DNA of 64,000 nucleotides, from assembly GCF_024662015.1 (NCBI RefSeq), contig NZ_CP102480.1, positions 4,520,501 through 4,584,500 on the forward strand. The letters are read 5' to 3'. The number at the start of each line of letters is the position of its first letter. Positions within the stretch are counted from its first letter, which is position 1. Of the stretch, positions 24,702 to 33,651 are shown in pieces. A program made the translations under genes and the position numbers. The DNA comes from Nisaea acidiphila (GTDB lineage: Bacteria > Pseudomonadota > Alphaproteobacteria > Thalassobaculales > Thalassobaculaceae). The notes beneath the pieces are model-generated. The model made no database searches, was not told the origin of the DNA, and saw only the letters and a program-made list of their open reading frames with translations.

Positions 24702-26357
24702 ATGTATCAGTATAACGAATTCGACCATGCCTTCCTGAAGGACCGGACGGCGGAATTCCGCGACCAGGTCGCGCGGCGTCTGGCGGGTGAGCTCACCGAG
24801 GACGAGTTCAAGCCGCTCCGGCTGATGAACGGGCTCTATCTCCAGCTCCATGCCTATATGCTGCGGGTCGCCATTCCTTACGGCACACTCTCGGCGAAGC
24901 AGATGCGCCAGCTCGGCATGATCGCGAAGCGCTGGGACCGCGATTGGGGGCATTTCACCACCCGGCAGAACATTCAGTACAACTGGATCAAGCTGGACGA
25001 CGTGCCGGACATCCTGGACGCGCTTGCCGAAGTCGAGATGCACGCGATCCAGACCAGCGGCAACTGCATCCGCAACGTGACGGCGGACCAGTTCGCCGGC
25101 GTTGCGGCGGACGAGATCGAGGATTCCCGCGTCTGGGCCGAGATCATCCGGCAATGGTCGACGCTGCACCCGGAATTCACCTTCCTGCCGCGCAAGTTCA
25201 AGATCGCCATCACCGGCTCGGAGCACGACCGTGCCGCGGTGAAGCTGCACGATATCGGTCTGCGCATGCGCCGGAACGAGGCCGGCGAGACCGGCTTCGA
25301 GGTGATCGTCGGGGGCGGGCAGGGGCGCACGCCGATCGTCGGCGAGACGATCCGCGATTTCCTGCCGAAGCAGCACCTGCTCTCCTATCTGGAAGCGATT
25401 CTGCGGACCTACAATCTGCTCGGCCGCCGGGACAATCTCTACAAGGCGCGGATCAAGATCCTGGTCGCCGCCGTCGGGATCGAGAAGTTCGCCGAGATGG
25501 TCGAGGAGGAATGGCTGGAGATTAAGGACAGCGCGCTCGCGCTCGAGCCGGAGCAGATCCGGGCCATCGAGGAGCACTTTGCTCCGCCGCAATACGAAAC
25601 CATCGCGGAACCGGTCGCTGGATTCGATGCCGCTCGCTTCACCGATCCGGCCTTCGCGGCCTGGACGCGGACCAATCTCTTCCCGCACAAGCAGCCGGGT
25701 TACGCCGTCGTCACGGTGTCCCTGAAGCCGGCAGGGGGCGTCCCCGGCGATGCCACTTCGGCGCAGATGGAAGCATTGGCGGATCTGGCCGAGAAATACT
25801 CCCTCGGCGAGCTGCGCATCGCGCACGAGCAGAACGTGGTGCTGCCGGACGTGCGCAAGCAGGACCTGCACCGGCTCTGGCAGGAACTCGGCGAGCAAGG
25901 TCTGGCTGACGCCAATATCGGGCTCATCACGGACATCATTTCCTGTCCGGGGCTGGATTACTGCAACCTCGCCAATGCCCGCGCGATCCCGATCGCGCAG
26001 CGCATCAGCCGGCATTTCGCCGACCCGGCACTGCAGAGCGAGATCGGCCCGATCACGCTGAATATCTCCGGCTGCATCAATGCCTGCGGGCATCACCATG
26101 TCGGCAATATCGGCATCCTCGGCGTCGATAAGAAAGGCGTCGAGCATTACCAGATCACCATCGGCGGGATCGCCGACGAGAATGCCGCCGTCGGCCGGAT
26201 CCTCGGCCCGTCCTTCCCGGCCGAAGAGGTGGTCGACGCCATCGATACCCTGATCGCCACCTTCCGGAAGATCCGCGAGGAGGGCGAGACTTTCATCGAC
26301 ACCGTGCAGCGGGTCGGTATCCAACCCTTCAAGGAGACGCTCTATGCCAATCATTAA
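24702..26357 (+). CDS. cysI: Assimilatory sulfite reductase hemoprotein (nitrite/sulfite reductase family)
   Basis: The 551-residue siroheme-[4Fe-4S] enzyme reduces sulfite to sulfide. The two halves of the family are present (WGHFTTRQNIQYNWIKL near the N-terminus; LRIAHEQNVVLPDV in the second half). The cluster ligands are Cys415 and Cys421 (CPGLDYC) plus Cys458 and Cys462 (CINAC). ATG 24702 has GAGA just upstream and gives the standard MYQYNEFDHAFL start. The flavoprotein partner CysJ is not adjacent, so electrons probably come from ferredoxin or another reductase (inference). It overlaps the DUF934 gene by 14 nt. Confidence 0.92.
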   Translation: MYQYNEFDHAFLKDRTAEFRDQVARRLAGELTEDEFKPLRLMNGLYLQLHAYMLRVAIPYGTLSAKQMRQLGMIAKRWDRDWGHFTTRQNIQYNWIKLDDVPDILDALAEVEMHAIQTSGNCIRNVTADQFAGVAADEIEDSRVWAEIIRQWSTLHPEFTFLPRKFKIAITGSEHDRAAVKLHDIGLRMRRNEAGETGFEVIVGGGQGRTPIVGETIRDFLPKQHLLSYLEAILRTYNLLGRRDNLYKARIKILVAAVGIEKFAEMVEEEWLEIKDSALALEPEQIRAIEEHFAPPQYETIAEPVAGFDAARFTDPAFAAWTRTNLFPHKQPGYAVVTVSLKPAGGVPGDATSAQMEALADLAEKYSLGELRIAHEQNVVLPDVRKQDLHRLWQELGEQGLADANIGLITDIISCPGLDYCNLANARAIPIAQRISRHFADPALQSEIGPITLNISGCINACGHHHVGNIGILGVDKKGVEHYQITIGGIADENAAVGRILGPSFPAEEVVDAIDTLIATFRKIREEGETFIDTVQRVGIQPFKETLYANH

Positions 26358-26907
26358 GAATGGCCGGATCGAGGAGAATGTCTGGGTTCCGCTTGGCGAG
26401 GAGGGCGACGGCGCGCTCGATCGTGCGACCCCGGTCCTGGTGTCGCTTGGCGAATGGAAGGCCGGCAAGCAAACGCTGATGGCCAATTTCGAGCGCCGCG
26501 CGATCCGGCTGGAGAATGCAGACGCGGCCGAGGAGATCCGGGAGGACCTCGACGCGATCGACGCGGTGATCCTTTTCTTCCCGAAATTCAACGACGGACG
26601 CGCTTTCTCGCAAGCGCGACTGCTTCGGGACCGTTACGGCTTCAAGGGCGAGATCCGCGCTACCGGCCATGTCATCCAGGACCAGTACCTCTTCCTGCAG
26701 CGCTGCGGCGTCGATGCGGTCGAGGTGCCTGACGAAAACCTTCTGGATGCCTGGAACCGCGCCCACAAACGCTTCAAGGGCTACTACCAGCCGGCGCTCG
26801 CCGTTCCTGCGGGGCCGTCGGAAGACCGGCCGTCAGATGGCTCTGTAGGCCATGGCGGCGCGTACAGCCGGGTCGAACCGGCCGTTCTTGCGAGCTGGGC
26901 CTACTGA
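26344..26907 (+). CDS. DUF934 family protein
   Basis: The 187-residue protein starts inside the end of cysI. Residues 1-~150 match the DUF934 layout: PVLVSLGEWKAG, VILFFPKFNDGRAFSQARLLRDR (75-97), GEIRATGHVIQDQYLFLQRCGVDAVEV. A ~35-residue Ser/Gly-rich tail follows. The family always neighbours sulfite reductase genes in proteobacteria, and its function is unproven. A strong terminator lies 50 bp downstream. In many relatives cysH lies between cysI and this gene; it is absent here. Confidence 0.85.
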   Translation: MPIIKNGRIEENVWVPLGEEGDGALDRATPVLVSLGEWKAGKQTLMANFERRAIRLENADAAEEIREDLDAIDAVILFFPKFNDGRAFSQARLLRDRYGFKGEIRATGHVIQDQYLFLQRCGVDAVEVPDENLLDAWNRAHKRFKGYYQPALAVPAGPSEDRPSDGSVGHGGAYSRVEPAVLASWAY

Positions 26908-26955
26908 GAGGAAATCTGGCGCCCACCCATTTGCCTCTGCGCCAGATCGACCTGA

Positions 26956-26988
26956 AACGCCGGAAAGTCCGCTTTCCGGCGTTTTTTT
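26956..26988 (+). terminator. Rho-independent terminator of the cysG operon
   Basis: A 12-bp stem (26956-26967 with 26972-26983) with a 4-nt loop runs into seven T residues (26982-26988). Confidence 0.92.
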
Positions 26989-27031
26989 GTGACTTTAGCT
27001 CATTTGTTCAGTTTGACGGCGCTCCAGTTTT

Positions 27032-27047
27032 TTGATCAGATAGTAAA
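27032..27047. promoter_or_regulatory. Candidate RutR operator upstream of preT
   Basis: TTGATCA-GA-TAGTAAA agrees at 11 of 14 positions with the RutR palindrome TTGACCA-nn-TGGTCAA. It lies 40 bp upstream of the preT start, and downstream of a TTGACG -35-like hexamer at 27013. It is weaker than the site at 30672. Confidence 0.45.
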
Positions 27048-27086
27048 AAACGAGTGCAAATGCACCGTGACTGAACAGGAGAGACC

Positions 27087-28430
27087 ATGCCGTCTGATAT
27101 CCGTGGGGACCGTCTGTCCCCGGCGGAGGTCGAGTCGAATTTCGCCGACCTTCACCCGCTGCTCAGCAAACACGAAGCCTATGTCGAGGCCGACCGGTGC
27201 TATTTTTGCCATGACGCGCCCTGCGTCACGGCCTGCCCGACCGGGATCGACATTCCGCTCTTCATCCGGCAGATCCTGACGGACAATCCGTCCGGCTCGG
27301 CGAAGACCATTCTGGGAGCCAACATCCTCGGCGGGATGTGCGCCCGGGTTTGTCCGACGGAGACGCTCTGCGAGCAGGTCTGCGTCCGCGAGACGGCGGA
27401 GCAGAAGCCGGTCCGGATCGGCGAATTGCAGCGCTACGCGACGGATCATCTGATGGCCGCCGGTGTCCATCCGTTCGAACGGGCCGCGCCCACCGGTAAG
27501 AAAGTGGCCGTGGTCGGGGCCGGTCCGGCGGGTGTTTCCTGCGCACATCGCCTCTCTATGCACGGACATGACGTCACGATCTACGAGGCGAAGTCGAAAG
27601 GCGGGGGGCTCAACGAATACGGCATCGCGGCTTACAAGGCGGTGGACGAATTCGCCCGGCGCGAGCTCGATTTCGTGCTCTCCATCGGCGGTATCGAGCT
27701 GAAGACGGGGATGGCGCTCGGCCGGGACGTCTCGCTGGATGCGCTCGTCGGGGATTACGACGCGGTCTTTCTCGGGCTCGGTCTCGGGGCGACGAACGGT
27801 CTCGGGATCGCGGGCGAGCAGCTTGAGGGCGTCGTCGATGCGGTCGATTTCATCGAGGATCTGCGTCAGGCGCCCGCGCTGGAGAAGGTTGCTGTCGGAC
27901 GGCGTGTCGTGGTGATCGGCGGCGGGATGACGGCGATCGACGCCGCCGTGCAGTCGAAGTTGCTCGGCGCGGAGGAAGTGACACTGGTCTACCGCCGCGG
28001 CGCGGACCGGATGAATGCGAGCGCCTACGAGCAATCGCTGGCGAAGGAGAAGGGCGTCGTACTGCGGCACTGGGCGCGACCGGAGAAAATCGAGGCAGGA
28101 TCGGACGGCAAGGCAGCCGCCATCAGTTTCATGAAGACCCGCGAGGAGGGTGGCAAACTGGTCGATACCGGCGAGCAATACGAGCTTCAGGCCGACATGG
28201 TGCTGAAGGCGATCGGCCAGGCGTTTACGCCGGCGCCGCTCAAGGGGGCCAATACCGAGATCGCGCTGGAAGGCGGGCGGATCAAGGCAGGGGCCGACCG
28301 GCGCACGAGCCATCCGAAAATCTGGGCCGGCGGCGACGCGGTCGCGGGCGGCGAGGACCTTACCGTCGCCGCGGTCGAGGACGGCAAACAAGCCGCGCTT
28401 TCCATCCATGCGGCGCTGACGGGCGCCTGA
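27087..28430 (+). CDS. preT: NAD(P)H-dependent dihydropyrimidine dehydrogenase subunit PreT
   Basis: The 447-residue flavoprotein feeds electrons from NAD(P)H through FAD and Fe-S clusters to PreA, which reduces uracil or thymine. The N-terminal Cys sets are C38, C41, C46 and C50 (CYFCHDAPCVTAC) and C85, C89, C95 and C99. FAD- and NAD(P)H-binding glycine motifs are GAGPAG (144-149) and VVVIGGGMTAID near 275. GGAGAG lies 6 nt upstream of the start. It is followed by preA after 20 bp, and a RutR-like site lies in its promoter. Confidence 0.93.
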   Translation: MPSDIRGDRLSPAEVESNFADLHPLLSKHEAYVEADRCYFCHDAPCVTACPTGIDIPLFIRQILTDNPSGSAKTILGANILGGMCARVCPTETLCEQVCVRETAEQKPVRIGELQRYATDHLMAAGVHPFERAAPTGKKVAVVGAGPAGVSCAHRLSMHGHDVTIYEAKSKGGGLNEYGIAAYKAVDEFARRELDFVLSIGGIELKTGMALGRDVSLDALVGDYDAVFLGLGLGATNGLGIAGEQLEGVVDAVDFIEDLRQAPALEKVAVGRRVVVIGGGMTAIDAAVQSKLLGAEEVTLVYRRGADRMNASAYEQSLAKEKGVVLRHWARPEKIEAGSDGKAAAISFMKTREEGGKLVDTGEQYELQADMVLKAIGQAFTPAPLKGANTEIALEGGRIKAGADRRTSHPKIWAGGDAVAGGEDLTVAAVEDGKQAALSIHAALTGA

Positions 28431-28450
28431 GCCGGATCGGGAGAAAGATC

Positions 28451-29755
28451 ATGGCAAATCTGCAGACCAATTTCCTCGGTATCAAATCCCCCAACCCGTT
28501 CTGGCTGGCCTCGGCGCCGCCGACCGACCGCGAGGTCAACGTCACCCGTGCCTTCAAGGCTGGCTGGGGCGGCGTCGTCTGGAAAACCCTCGGCGAGGAC
28601 CCGCATATCGTCAACGTGAACGGCCCGCGCTACGGCGCGGTGCATTCCAACGACCGGCGTCTGATCGGCCTCAACAATATCGAACTGATCACCGACCGGC
28701 CGCTGGAGGTCAATCTCCGCGAGATCAAGGCGGTGAAGAAGGCCTGGCCGGACCGGGCGATCGTCGTTTCGCTGATGGTGCCCTGCGAGGAGCAGGCCTG
28801 GAAGAAGATCCTGCCGCTGGTCGAGGAAACCGGCGCGGACGGGATCGAGCTTAATTTCGGCTGTCCGCACGGCATGTCCGAGCGTGGCATGGGCGCCGCC
28901 GTCGGCCAGGTTCCGGAATATGTCGAGATGGTCGCGCGCTGGTGCAAGCAGAACACCCGCATGCCGGTGATCGTGAAGCTGACGCCGAACATCACGGATG
29001 TCCGCCAGCCGGCACGGGCCGCCAAGAACGGCGGTGCGGACGCAGTTTCCCTGATCAACACCATCAATTCGGTCATGGGCGTCGATCTCGATATCATGGC
29101 CCCGAGCCCGCATATCGACGGCAAGGGGACCCATGGCGGCTATTGCGGCCCGGCGGTGAAGCCGATCGCGCTCAGCATGGTCTCGGAGATCGCCCGCGAT
29201 CCGGAGACGAAGGACCTGCCGATCTCGGCCATCGGCGGTATCACCACTTGGCGCGACGCCGCCGAGTTCATGGCGATGGGGGCCGGCACGGTGCAGGTTT
29301 GCACAGCGGCGATGACCTACGGCTTCAAGATCGTGGAAGAGATGAAGTCGGGCCTCTCCGACTGGATGGACGAGAAGGGCTATACCTCCGTCGACCAGTT
29401 CGTCGGACGCGCCGTACCGAACGTCACCGACTGGCAGTATCTGAACCTCAATTACGTGGTGAAGGCGCGGATCGATCAGGAAAGCTGCATCAAGTGCGGA
29501 CGCTGTCACATCGTCTGCGAGGACACCTCGCACCAGGCGATCTGGGCCGAGAAGGATGGACAGCGGCATTTCGAGGTGAACGACGCCGAATGCGTCGGCT
29601 GCAATCTCTGCGTCAGCGTCTGCCCGGTCGAGGATTGCATCACCATGGAGCACCTGACCGACGGCGTGGACCAACGCACCGGCCAGAAGATCAATCCGGA
29701 CTATGGCAACTGGACGACGCATCCGAACAACCCGATGCGGGTTGCTGCGGAGTAG
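28451..29755 (+). CDS. preA: NAD-dependent dihydropyrimidine dehydrogenase subunit PreA
   Basis: The 434-residue FMN TIM-barrel subunit reduces the pyrimidine ring, the first step of uracil and thymine breakdown. The active loop is NFGCPHGMSERGMGAAVGQ (about 135-153), and FMN-binding segments follow (SLINTINS, ISAIGGITTW). Two [4Fe-4S] sites are at the C-terminus: C346/C349/C352/C356 and C381/C384/C387/C391. The position of the catalytic Cys of mammalian enzymes (ACGQ) reads AVGQ here; to my recollection bacterial PreA proteins can differ at this position too. It forms a complex with PreT. Confidence 0.93.
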   Translation: MANLQTNFLGIKSPNPFWLASAPPTDREVNVTRAFKAGWGGVVWKTLGEDPHIVNVNGPRYGAVHSNDRRLIGLNNIELITDRPLEVNLREIKAVKKAWPDRAIVVSLMVPCEEQAWKKILPLVEETGADGIELNFGCPHGMSERGMGAAVGQVPEYVEMVARWCKQNTRMPVIVKLTPNITDVRQPARAAKNGGADAVSLINTINSVMGVDLDIMAPSPHIDGKGTHGGYCGPAVKPIALSMVSEIARDPETKDLPISAIGGITTWRDAAEFMAMGAGTVQVCTAAMTYGFKIVEEMKSGLSDWMDEKGYTSVDQFVGRAVPNVTDWQYLNLNYVVKARIDQESCIKCGRCHIVCEDTSHQAIWAEKDGQRHFEVNDAECVGCNLCVSVCPVEDCITMEHLTDGVDQRTGQKINPDYGNWTTHPNNPMRVAAE

Positions 29756-29774
29756 GAGGCAAAACCCAATCCAG

Positions 29775-29862
29775 AGTCGTCATTTCCACGCAAGTGGGGA
29801 CCCAGAGAACGTAGAGCGGAGACCTGGACCCCTGGGTCCCCGCATTTGCGGGAATGACGACT
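29775..29862. repeat. Long imperfect inverted repeat (REP-like palindrome)
   Basis: Two ~31-bp arms (29775-29805 and 29832-29862) are inverted copies containing GTCGTCATTnCC and GGGGACCCAG. The right arm also holds its own small palindrome CCCGCATTTGCGGG. The sequence resembles the widespread GTCATTCCCGC-type extragenic palindromes. It sits between the convergent preA and rutR genes, where it may also slow read-through. Confidence 0.65.
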
Positions 29863-29895
29863 TTATGAGTCGTTTGAATCGCTTGGCGGGCGTTC

Positions 29896-30531
29896 TTAAC
29901 GTGGCTTCAGCCCGTTGAAGAGCACAGTGAAGAGCGTCCGTTCTGCCGCTTCGAAGCGCTTCTCGCGGGTTCCGGGGTCGGTCCCCTCGAGAGCGTCCAT
30001 CTGGGTCTCGAAATCGGCGTAATGCTGGGTCGCGGCCCAGATCATGTAGATCAGGTGCAGCGGCTCGACCGGAGCCATCTTGCCTTCGGCGATCCAGGTC
30101 CGGATCGCCTTGGACTTTTCTTCCACGAGGTTCTTGAGCGGGCCTTTGAGGGTCTCCTCAAGAAGCGGCGCGCCCTGCAGGATCTCGTTGGCGAAAAGGC
30201 GGGAGGCTTTCGGATTGATCCGGGCGTGGGCCAATTTGGCGGAGATATAGGCGCCGAGTTCGGCGCTCGGGTCGCCATCCGGATCGAGTTTGGCAAAGGG
30301 GGTGAGCCAATCGTCCAGGGTTTCCTGCAGGACGCTCTGATAGAGGTCCTGTTTTGTGCGGAAATAGTACAGCATGTTCGGCTTGGACATGCCGGCGGCG
30401 GCGGCGATTTCGTCCAGCGTCGTGCCGCGGTAGCCGGAGCGCGAGAACATGTCGAGCGCGGCTTTCAGGATCCGCTCCCGGTTCTCCTGCTGAATACGCG
30501 TGCGGGGCGTTTCTCCCGTGACCGCAGCCAT
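29896..30531 (-). CDS. rutR: Pyrimidine-responsive TetR family regulator RutR
   Basis: The 211-residue protein aligns with E. coli RutR along its length: HTH (RERILKAALDMFSRSGYRGTTLDEIAAAAGMSKPNMLYYF), then the TetR_C_6-type domain with PKASRLFANEILQGAPLLEE, EEKSKAIRTWIAEGKMAP and the strongly conserved HLIYMIWAATQHYADF. RutR binds uracil or thymine and releases TTGACCAnnTGGTCAA sites. Such sites are seen ahead of the amidohydrolase gene (30672) and preT (27032), fitting local control of pyrimidine catabolism. It is divergent from the amidohydrolase gene. Confidence 0.9.
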   Translation of the reverse strand: MAAVTGETPRTRIQQENRERILKAALDMFSRSGYRGTTLDEIAAAAGMSKPNMLYYFRTKQDLYQSVLQETLDDWLTPFAKLDPDGDPSAELGAYISAKLAHARINPKASRLFANEILQGAPLLEETLKGPLKNLVEEKSKAIRTWIAEGKMAPVEPLHLIYMIWAATQHYADFETQMDALEGTDPGTREKRFEAAERTLFTVLFNGLKPR

Positions 30532-30671
30532 TACCTGACTCCTGCTTGCGGGAGGGCCGGAAATCCGGTGCCGGGGTGCGGAAAAAAAGAGCTGCGTGGA
30601 GTCATGGCGCGTGTCGAATTTGCTGTACGTTTTCTGGGCAGGAAAGGCACGGGAATGCCTACACTTTAATC

Positions 30672-30687
30672 TTGATCAAATGGTCAA
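30672..30687. promoter_or_regulatory. RutR operator in the rutR/amidohydrolase divergent region
   Basis: TTGATCA-AA-TGGTCAA matches 13 of 14 defined bases of the RutR palindrome. It lies 141 bp from the rutR start and 149 bp from the amidohydrolase start, so it can control either or both promoters. Apart from this site I see nothing definite in the 304-bp gap (30532-30835); an ATTTTCTGGG-type AT stretch near 30630 is unremarkable. Confidence 0.72.
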
Positions 30688-30835
30688 CTTTGTCTTTGCT
30701 TATAGCCGCAGAAGGGCATGAAGACAAATGCTCCCGAAAGGTGCCGAAAGGCCGAAGTCCCGATAACCGATCTGGGCTTCCGGCGGCGGCGAAAAGAGTC
30801 CCGGCCCCGGGACAGAGCGAACAGGAGAGTCTTGG

Positions 30836-32086
30836 ATGAGCGAGCCGGCCAGCAATATCCGGATCAATGGCCAGCGGCTGTGGGACAGCCTTATGGACAT
30901 GGCGAAAATCGGACCGGGCGTCCGCGGCGGCAACAACCGCCAGACGCTGACCGATTCCGACAAGGAAGGGCGCGAGCTGTTCGCCAGATGGTGCGACGAG
31001 CAGGGCCTGACCATGGGCGTCGACAGCATGGGCAACATGTTCGCGCGTCGCGAGGGCACCGATCCGGACGCGCTCCCGGTCATGGTCGGCTCCCACCTCG
31101 ATACCCAGCCCACCGGTGGCAAGTATGATGGTGTCCTTGGTGTGCTCGGTGGCCTCGAGGTGATCCGGACGCTGAACGATCTCGGCATCAAGACCAAGCA
31201 TCCGATCGAGGTGGTGAACTGGACCAACGAGGAAGGCACACGTTTCGCGCCCGCGATGGTTGCCTCCGGCGTATTCGCCGGCGTTCACACCCAGGAATGG
31301 GCTTATGACCGGACCGATGCCGAGGGCAAGAAGCTCGGCGACGAACTCGCGCGGATCGGTTTCAAGGGCGACGAGCCGGTCGGCAAGCGCAAGCTCCATG
31401 CCTTCTTCGAACTGCATATCGAGCAGGGTCCGATCCTGGAGGACGAGGGGATCGACATCGGTGTCGTGACCCACGGCCAGGGCCTGAAATGGATCCAGAT
31501 CACTCTGACCGGCAAAGAGAGCCATACCGGCTCCACCCCGATGCCGAAGCGGATCAATGCCGGTCTCGGCATGGCGCGGGTGACCGAGCTGGTGAACAAG
31601 ATCGCGCTGGAGCACGGCCCGCACGGCGTCGGCGCCATCGGTCACCTGGAGCTCTATCCGAACTCCCGCAATATCATCCCCGGCAAGACGGTCTTCACTG
31701 TCGACTTCCGGCATCCGGACAAGGCCAATTTGGAAGAGATGGAAGCCAAGCTCCGCAAGGGTGCGAAGGAGATCGCCGACGAAATCGGTCTCGGTCTCGA
31801 GATCGAGCAGACCGGCGGCTTCGACCCGGTCACCTTCGACGACGGCTGCGTCACCGCGATCCGCAGCGCGGCCGAGGAACTCGGCTATTCGCACCGGAAC
31901 ATCGTCTCGGGCGCCGGGCACGACGCCTGCTGGATCAACCGTGTGGCGCCGACCGCGATGGTGATGTGTCCCTGCGTTGATGGCCTGAGCCACAATGAGG
32001 ACGAGGAAATCACCAAGGAATGGGCGACCGCAGGGGCGGATGTGCTGTTCCATGCCGTGGTCGAGACGGCCGGAATCGTCGAATAA
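30836..32086 (+). CDS. Zn-dependent N-carbamoyl-amino-acid amidohydrolase (beta-ureidopropionase type)
   Basis: A 416-residue M20/hydantoinase-carbamoylase enzyme. Expected metal ligands are in GSHLDTQPTGGKYDGV (His and Asp), NWTNEEGTRFAPAM (Glu pair), FFELHIEQGPILE (His) and the C-terminal CVDGLSHNEDEEI (His). GAGHDACW is the usual oxyanion-region motif. In this setting it should hydrolyse N-carbamoyl-beta-alanine or N-carbamoyl-beta-aminoisobutyrate to the beta-amino acid, CO2 and ammonia, the third step of reductive pyrimidine breakdown. Allantoate amidohydrolase is the main alternative. It is first in the unit with hydA and the transporter. Confidence 0.88.
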   Translation: MSEPASNIRINGQRLWDSLMDMAKIGPGVRGGNNRQTLTDSDKEGRELFARWCDEQGLTMGVDSMGNMFARREGTDPDALPVMVGSHLDTQPTGGKYDGVLGVLGGLEVIRTLNDLGIKTKHPIEVVNWTNEEGTRFAPAMVASGVFAGVHTQEWAYDRTDAEGKKLGDELARIGFKGDEPVGKRKLHAFFELHIEQGPILEDEGIDIGVVTHGQGLKWIQITLTGKESHTGSTPMPKRINAGLGMARVTELVNKIALEHGPHGVGAIGHLELYPNSRNIIPGKTVFTVDFRHPDKANLEEMEAKLRKGAKEIADEIGLGLEIEQTGGFDPVTFDDGCVTAIRSAAEELGYSHRNIVSGAGHDACWINRVAPTAMVMCPCVDGLSHNEDEEITKEWATAGADVLFHAVVETAGIVE

Positions 32087-32112
32087 AAACAGAACGATAC
32101 AGGAGAGAGCTC

Positions 32113-33567
32113 ATGTCGAAAGTCATCAAAGGCGGGACTGTCGTCACCGCCGATTACAGCTATGAATCCGACGTTCTGATCGAGGGCGGCAAGATCACCG
32201 CGATCGGCAAGGACCTGCAGGGCGACCAGACCGTAGACGCTTCCGGCTGCTACATCATGCCCGGCGGGATCGATCCGCATACCCACATGGAAATGCCTTT
32301 CATGGGTACCTATTCGGCGGACGATTACCACAGCGGAACGTCGGCCGCGGTTTCGGGCGGCACAACCATGCTGGTGGATTTCTGCCTGCCGGTGCCGGAC
32401 CAGTCCCTGATGCAGGCGCTGCAGAGCTGGGATCAGAAGGCGTCAAAGGCGGTCACGGACTATTCCTACCACATGGCCATCACCTGGTGGTCGGAGCAGG
32501 TCTTCGACGAGATGCAGCAGGTGGTGAAGCGCGGCATCAACACCTTCAAGCATTTCATGGCCTACAAGGGCGCGCTGATGGTCGACGACGACGAGATGTA
32601 TGCCTCGTTCCGCCGCTGTGCCGATCTCGGTGCCATGCCGCTTGTGCACGCGGAGAACGGCGACGTCGTCGCGCATCTTCAGCAGAAGCTGATGGAGGAG
32701 GGCAATAACGGGCCGGAGGCGCACGCCTATTCCCGTCCGCCGGAAGTCGAGGGCGAGGCTGCCAACCGGGCGATCATGATCGCCGACATGGCCAACGTGC
32801 CGCTCTACATCGTGCATGTCTCCTGCGAGGAGGCACATGAGGCGATCCGCCGGGCGCGCCAGAACGGCAAGCGGGTTTTCGGCGAGCCGCTGATCCAGCA
32901 TCTGGTGCTGGACGAGAGCGAATACGCCCATCCAGACTGGGATCATGCCGCACGCCGCGTGATGTCGCCGCCGTTCCGCAGCAAGTTGCATCAGGATGGG
33001 CTCTGGAATGGCCTCGCAGCCGGATCGCTGCAATGCGTCGCGACCGATCATTGTGCCTTCACCACCGATCAGAAGCGCATGGGCATCGGCGATTTTACCA
33101 AGATCCCGAACGGAACCGGCGGTCTCGAGGACCGTTTGCCTGTGCTTTGGACGCGCGGCGTGAATACCGGCCGCCTGACGCCGAACGAGTTTGTCGCGGT
33201 CACTTCGACGAATATCGCCAAGATCCTGAATCTCTATCCGAAGAAGGGGGCGATCCTGGTTGGGGCCGATGCGGATATCGTCGTATGGGACCCGAAGGCC
33301 TCAAAGGTCATCACGGCGAAGAACCAGGTTTCGGCGATCGACTACAATGTGTTCGAAGGCATCGAGGTCACCGGTTTGCCGCGCTTCACCATGAGCCGTG
33401 GAGAGGTGGTCGCGACCGAAGGCAAGGTCGATGCCGCGGAAGGACGGGGCAAGTTCGTCGGCCGCGAGCCTTATCCGGCGACCAACCAGGCACTCTCCAA
33501 GTGGAAAGAGCTGACGGCGCCGCGCAAGGTCGTGCGGGACGCCGCGAATATCCCGGCGGGGGTCTGA
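32113..33567 (+). CDS. hydA: Dihydropyrimidinase
   Basis: The 484-residue amidohydrolase-superfamily enzyme opens dihydrouracil or dihydrothymine to the N-carbamoyl-beta-amino acid. Metal ligands are visible: His56 and His58 (DPHTH), the carboxylated Lys152 in FMAYKG, His179 (LVHAENGD), the later His in YIVHVSCEEAH and the Asp of VATDHCAF. ATG 32113 follows AGGAGAG by 6 nt and gives the usual MSKVIKGGTVVTAD start. It sits 26 bp after the amidohydrolase, completing the three-step path started by PreTA. Confidence 0.94.
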   Translation: MSKVIKGGTVVTADYSYESDVLIEGGKITAIGKDLQGDQTVDASGCYIMPGGIDPHTHMEMPFMGTYSADDYHSGTSAAVSGGTTMLVDFCLPVPDQSLMQALQSWDQKASKAVTDYSYHMAITWWSEQVFDEMQQVVKRGINTFKHFMAYKGALMVDDDEMYASFRRCADLGAMPLVHAENGDVVAHLQQKLMEEGNNGPEAHAYSRPPEVEGEAANRAIMIADMANVPLYIVHVSCEEAHEAIRRARQNGKRVFGEPLIQHLVLDESEYAHPDWDHAARRVMSPPFRSKLHQDGLWNGLAAGSLQCVATDHCAFTTDQKRMGIGDFTKIPNGTGGLEDRLPVLWTRGVNTGRLTPNEFVAVTSTNIAKILNLYPKKGAILVGADADIVVWDPKASKVITAKNQVSAIDYNVFEGIEVTGLPRFTMSRGEVVATEGKVDAAEGRGKFVGREPYPATNQALSKWKELTAPRKVVRDAANIPAGV

Positions 33568-33651
33568 ACCGGGAAGCGGACGGCTTGGCCGTCCGCGCTA
33601 CCGCAATGAAATAGAAGCGGACCGCCGGAGGGTGCCGGCCGGTCGGCCGTT

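Noticed and set aside
24435-26591. 718-codon open frame antisense to cysI and DUF2849
   Set aside because: cysI carries all siroheme and cluster ligands on the other strand; the antisense frame has no motif or ribosome site.
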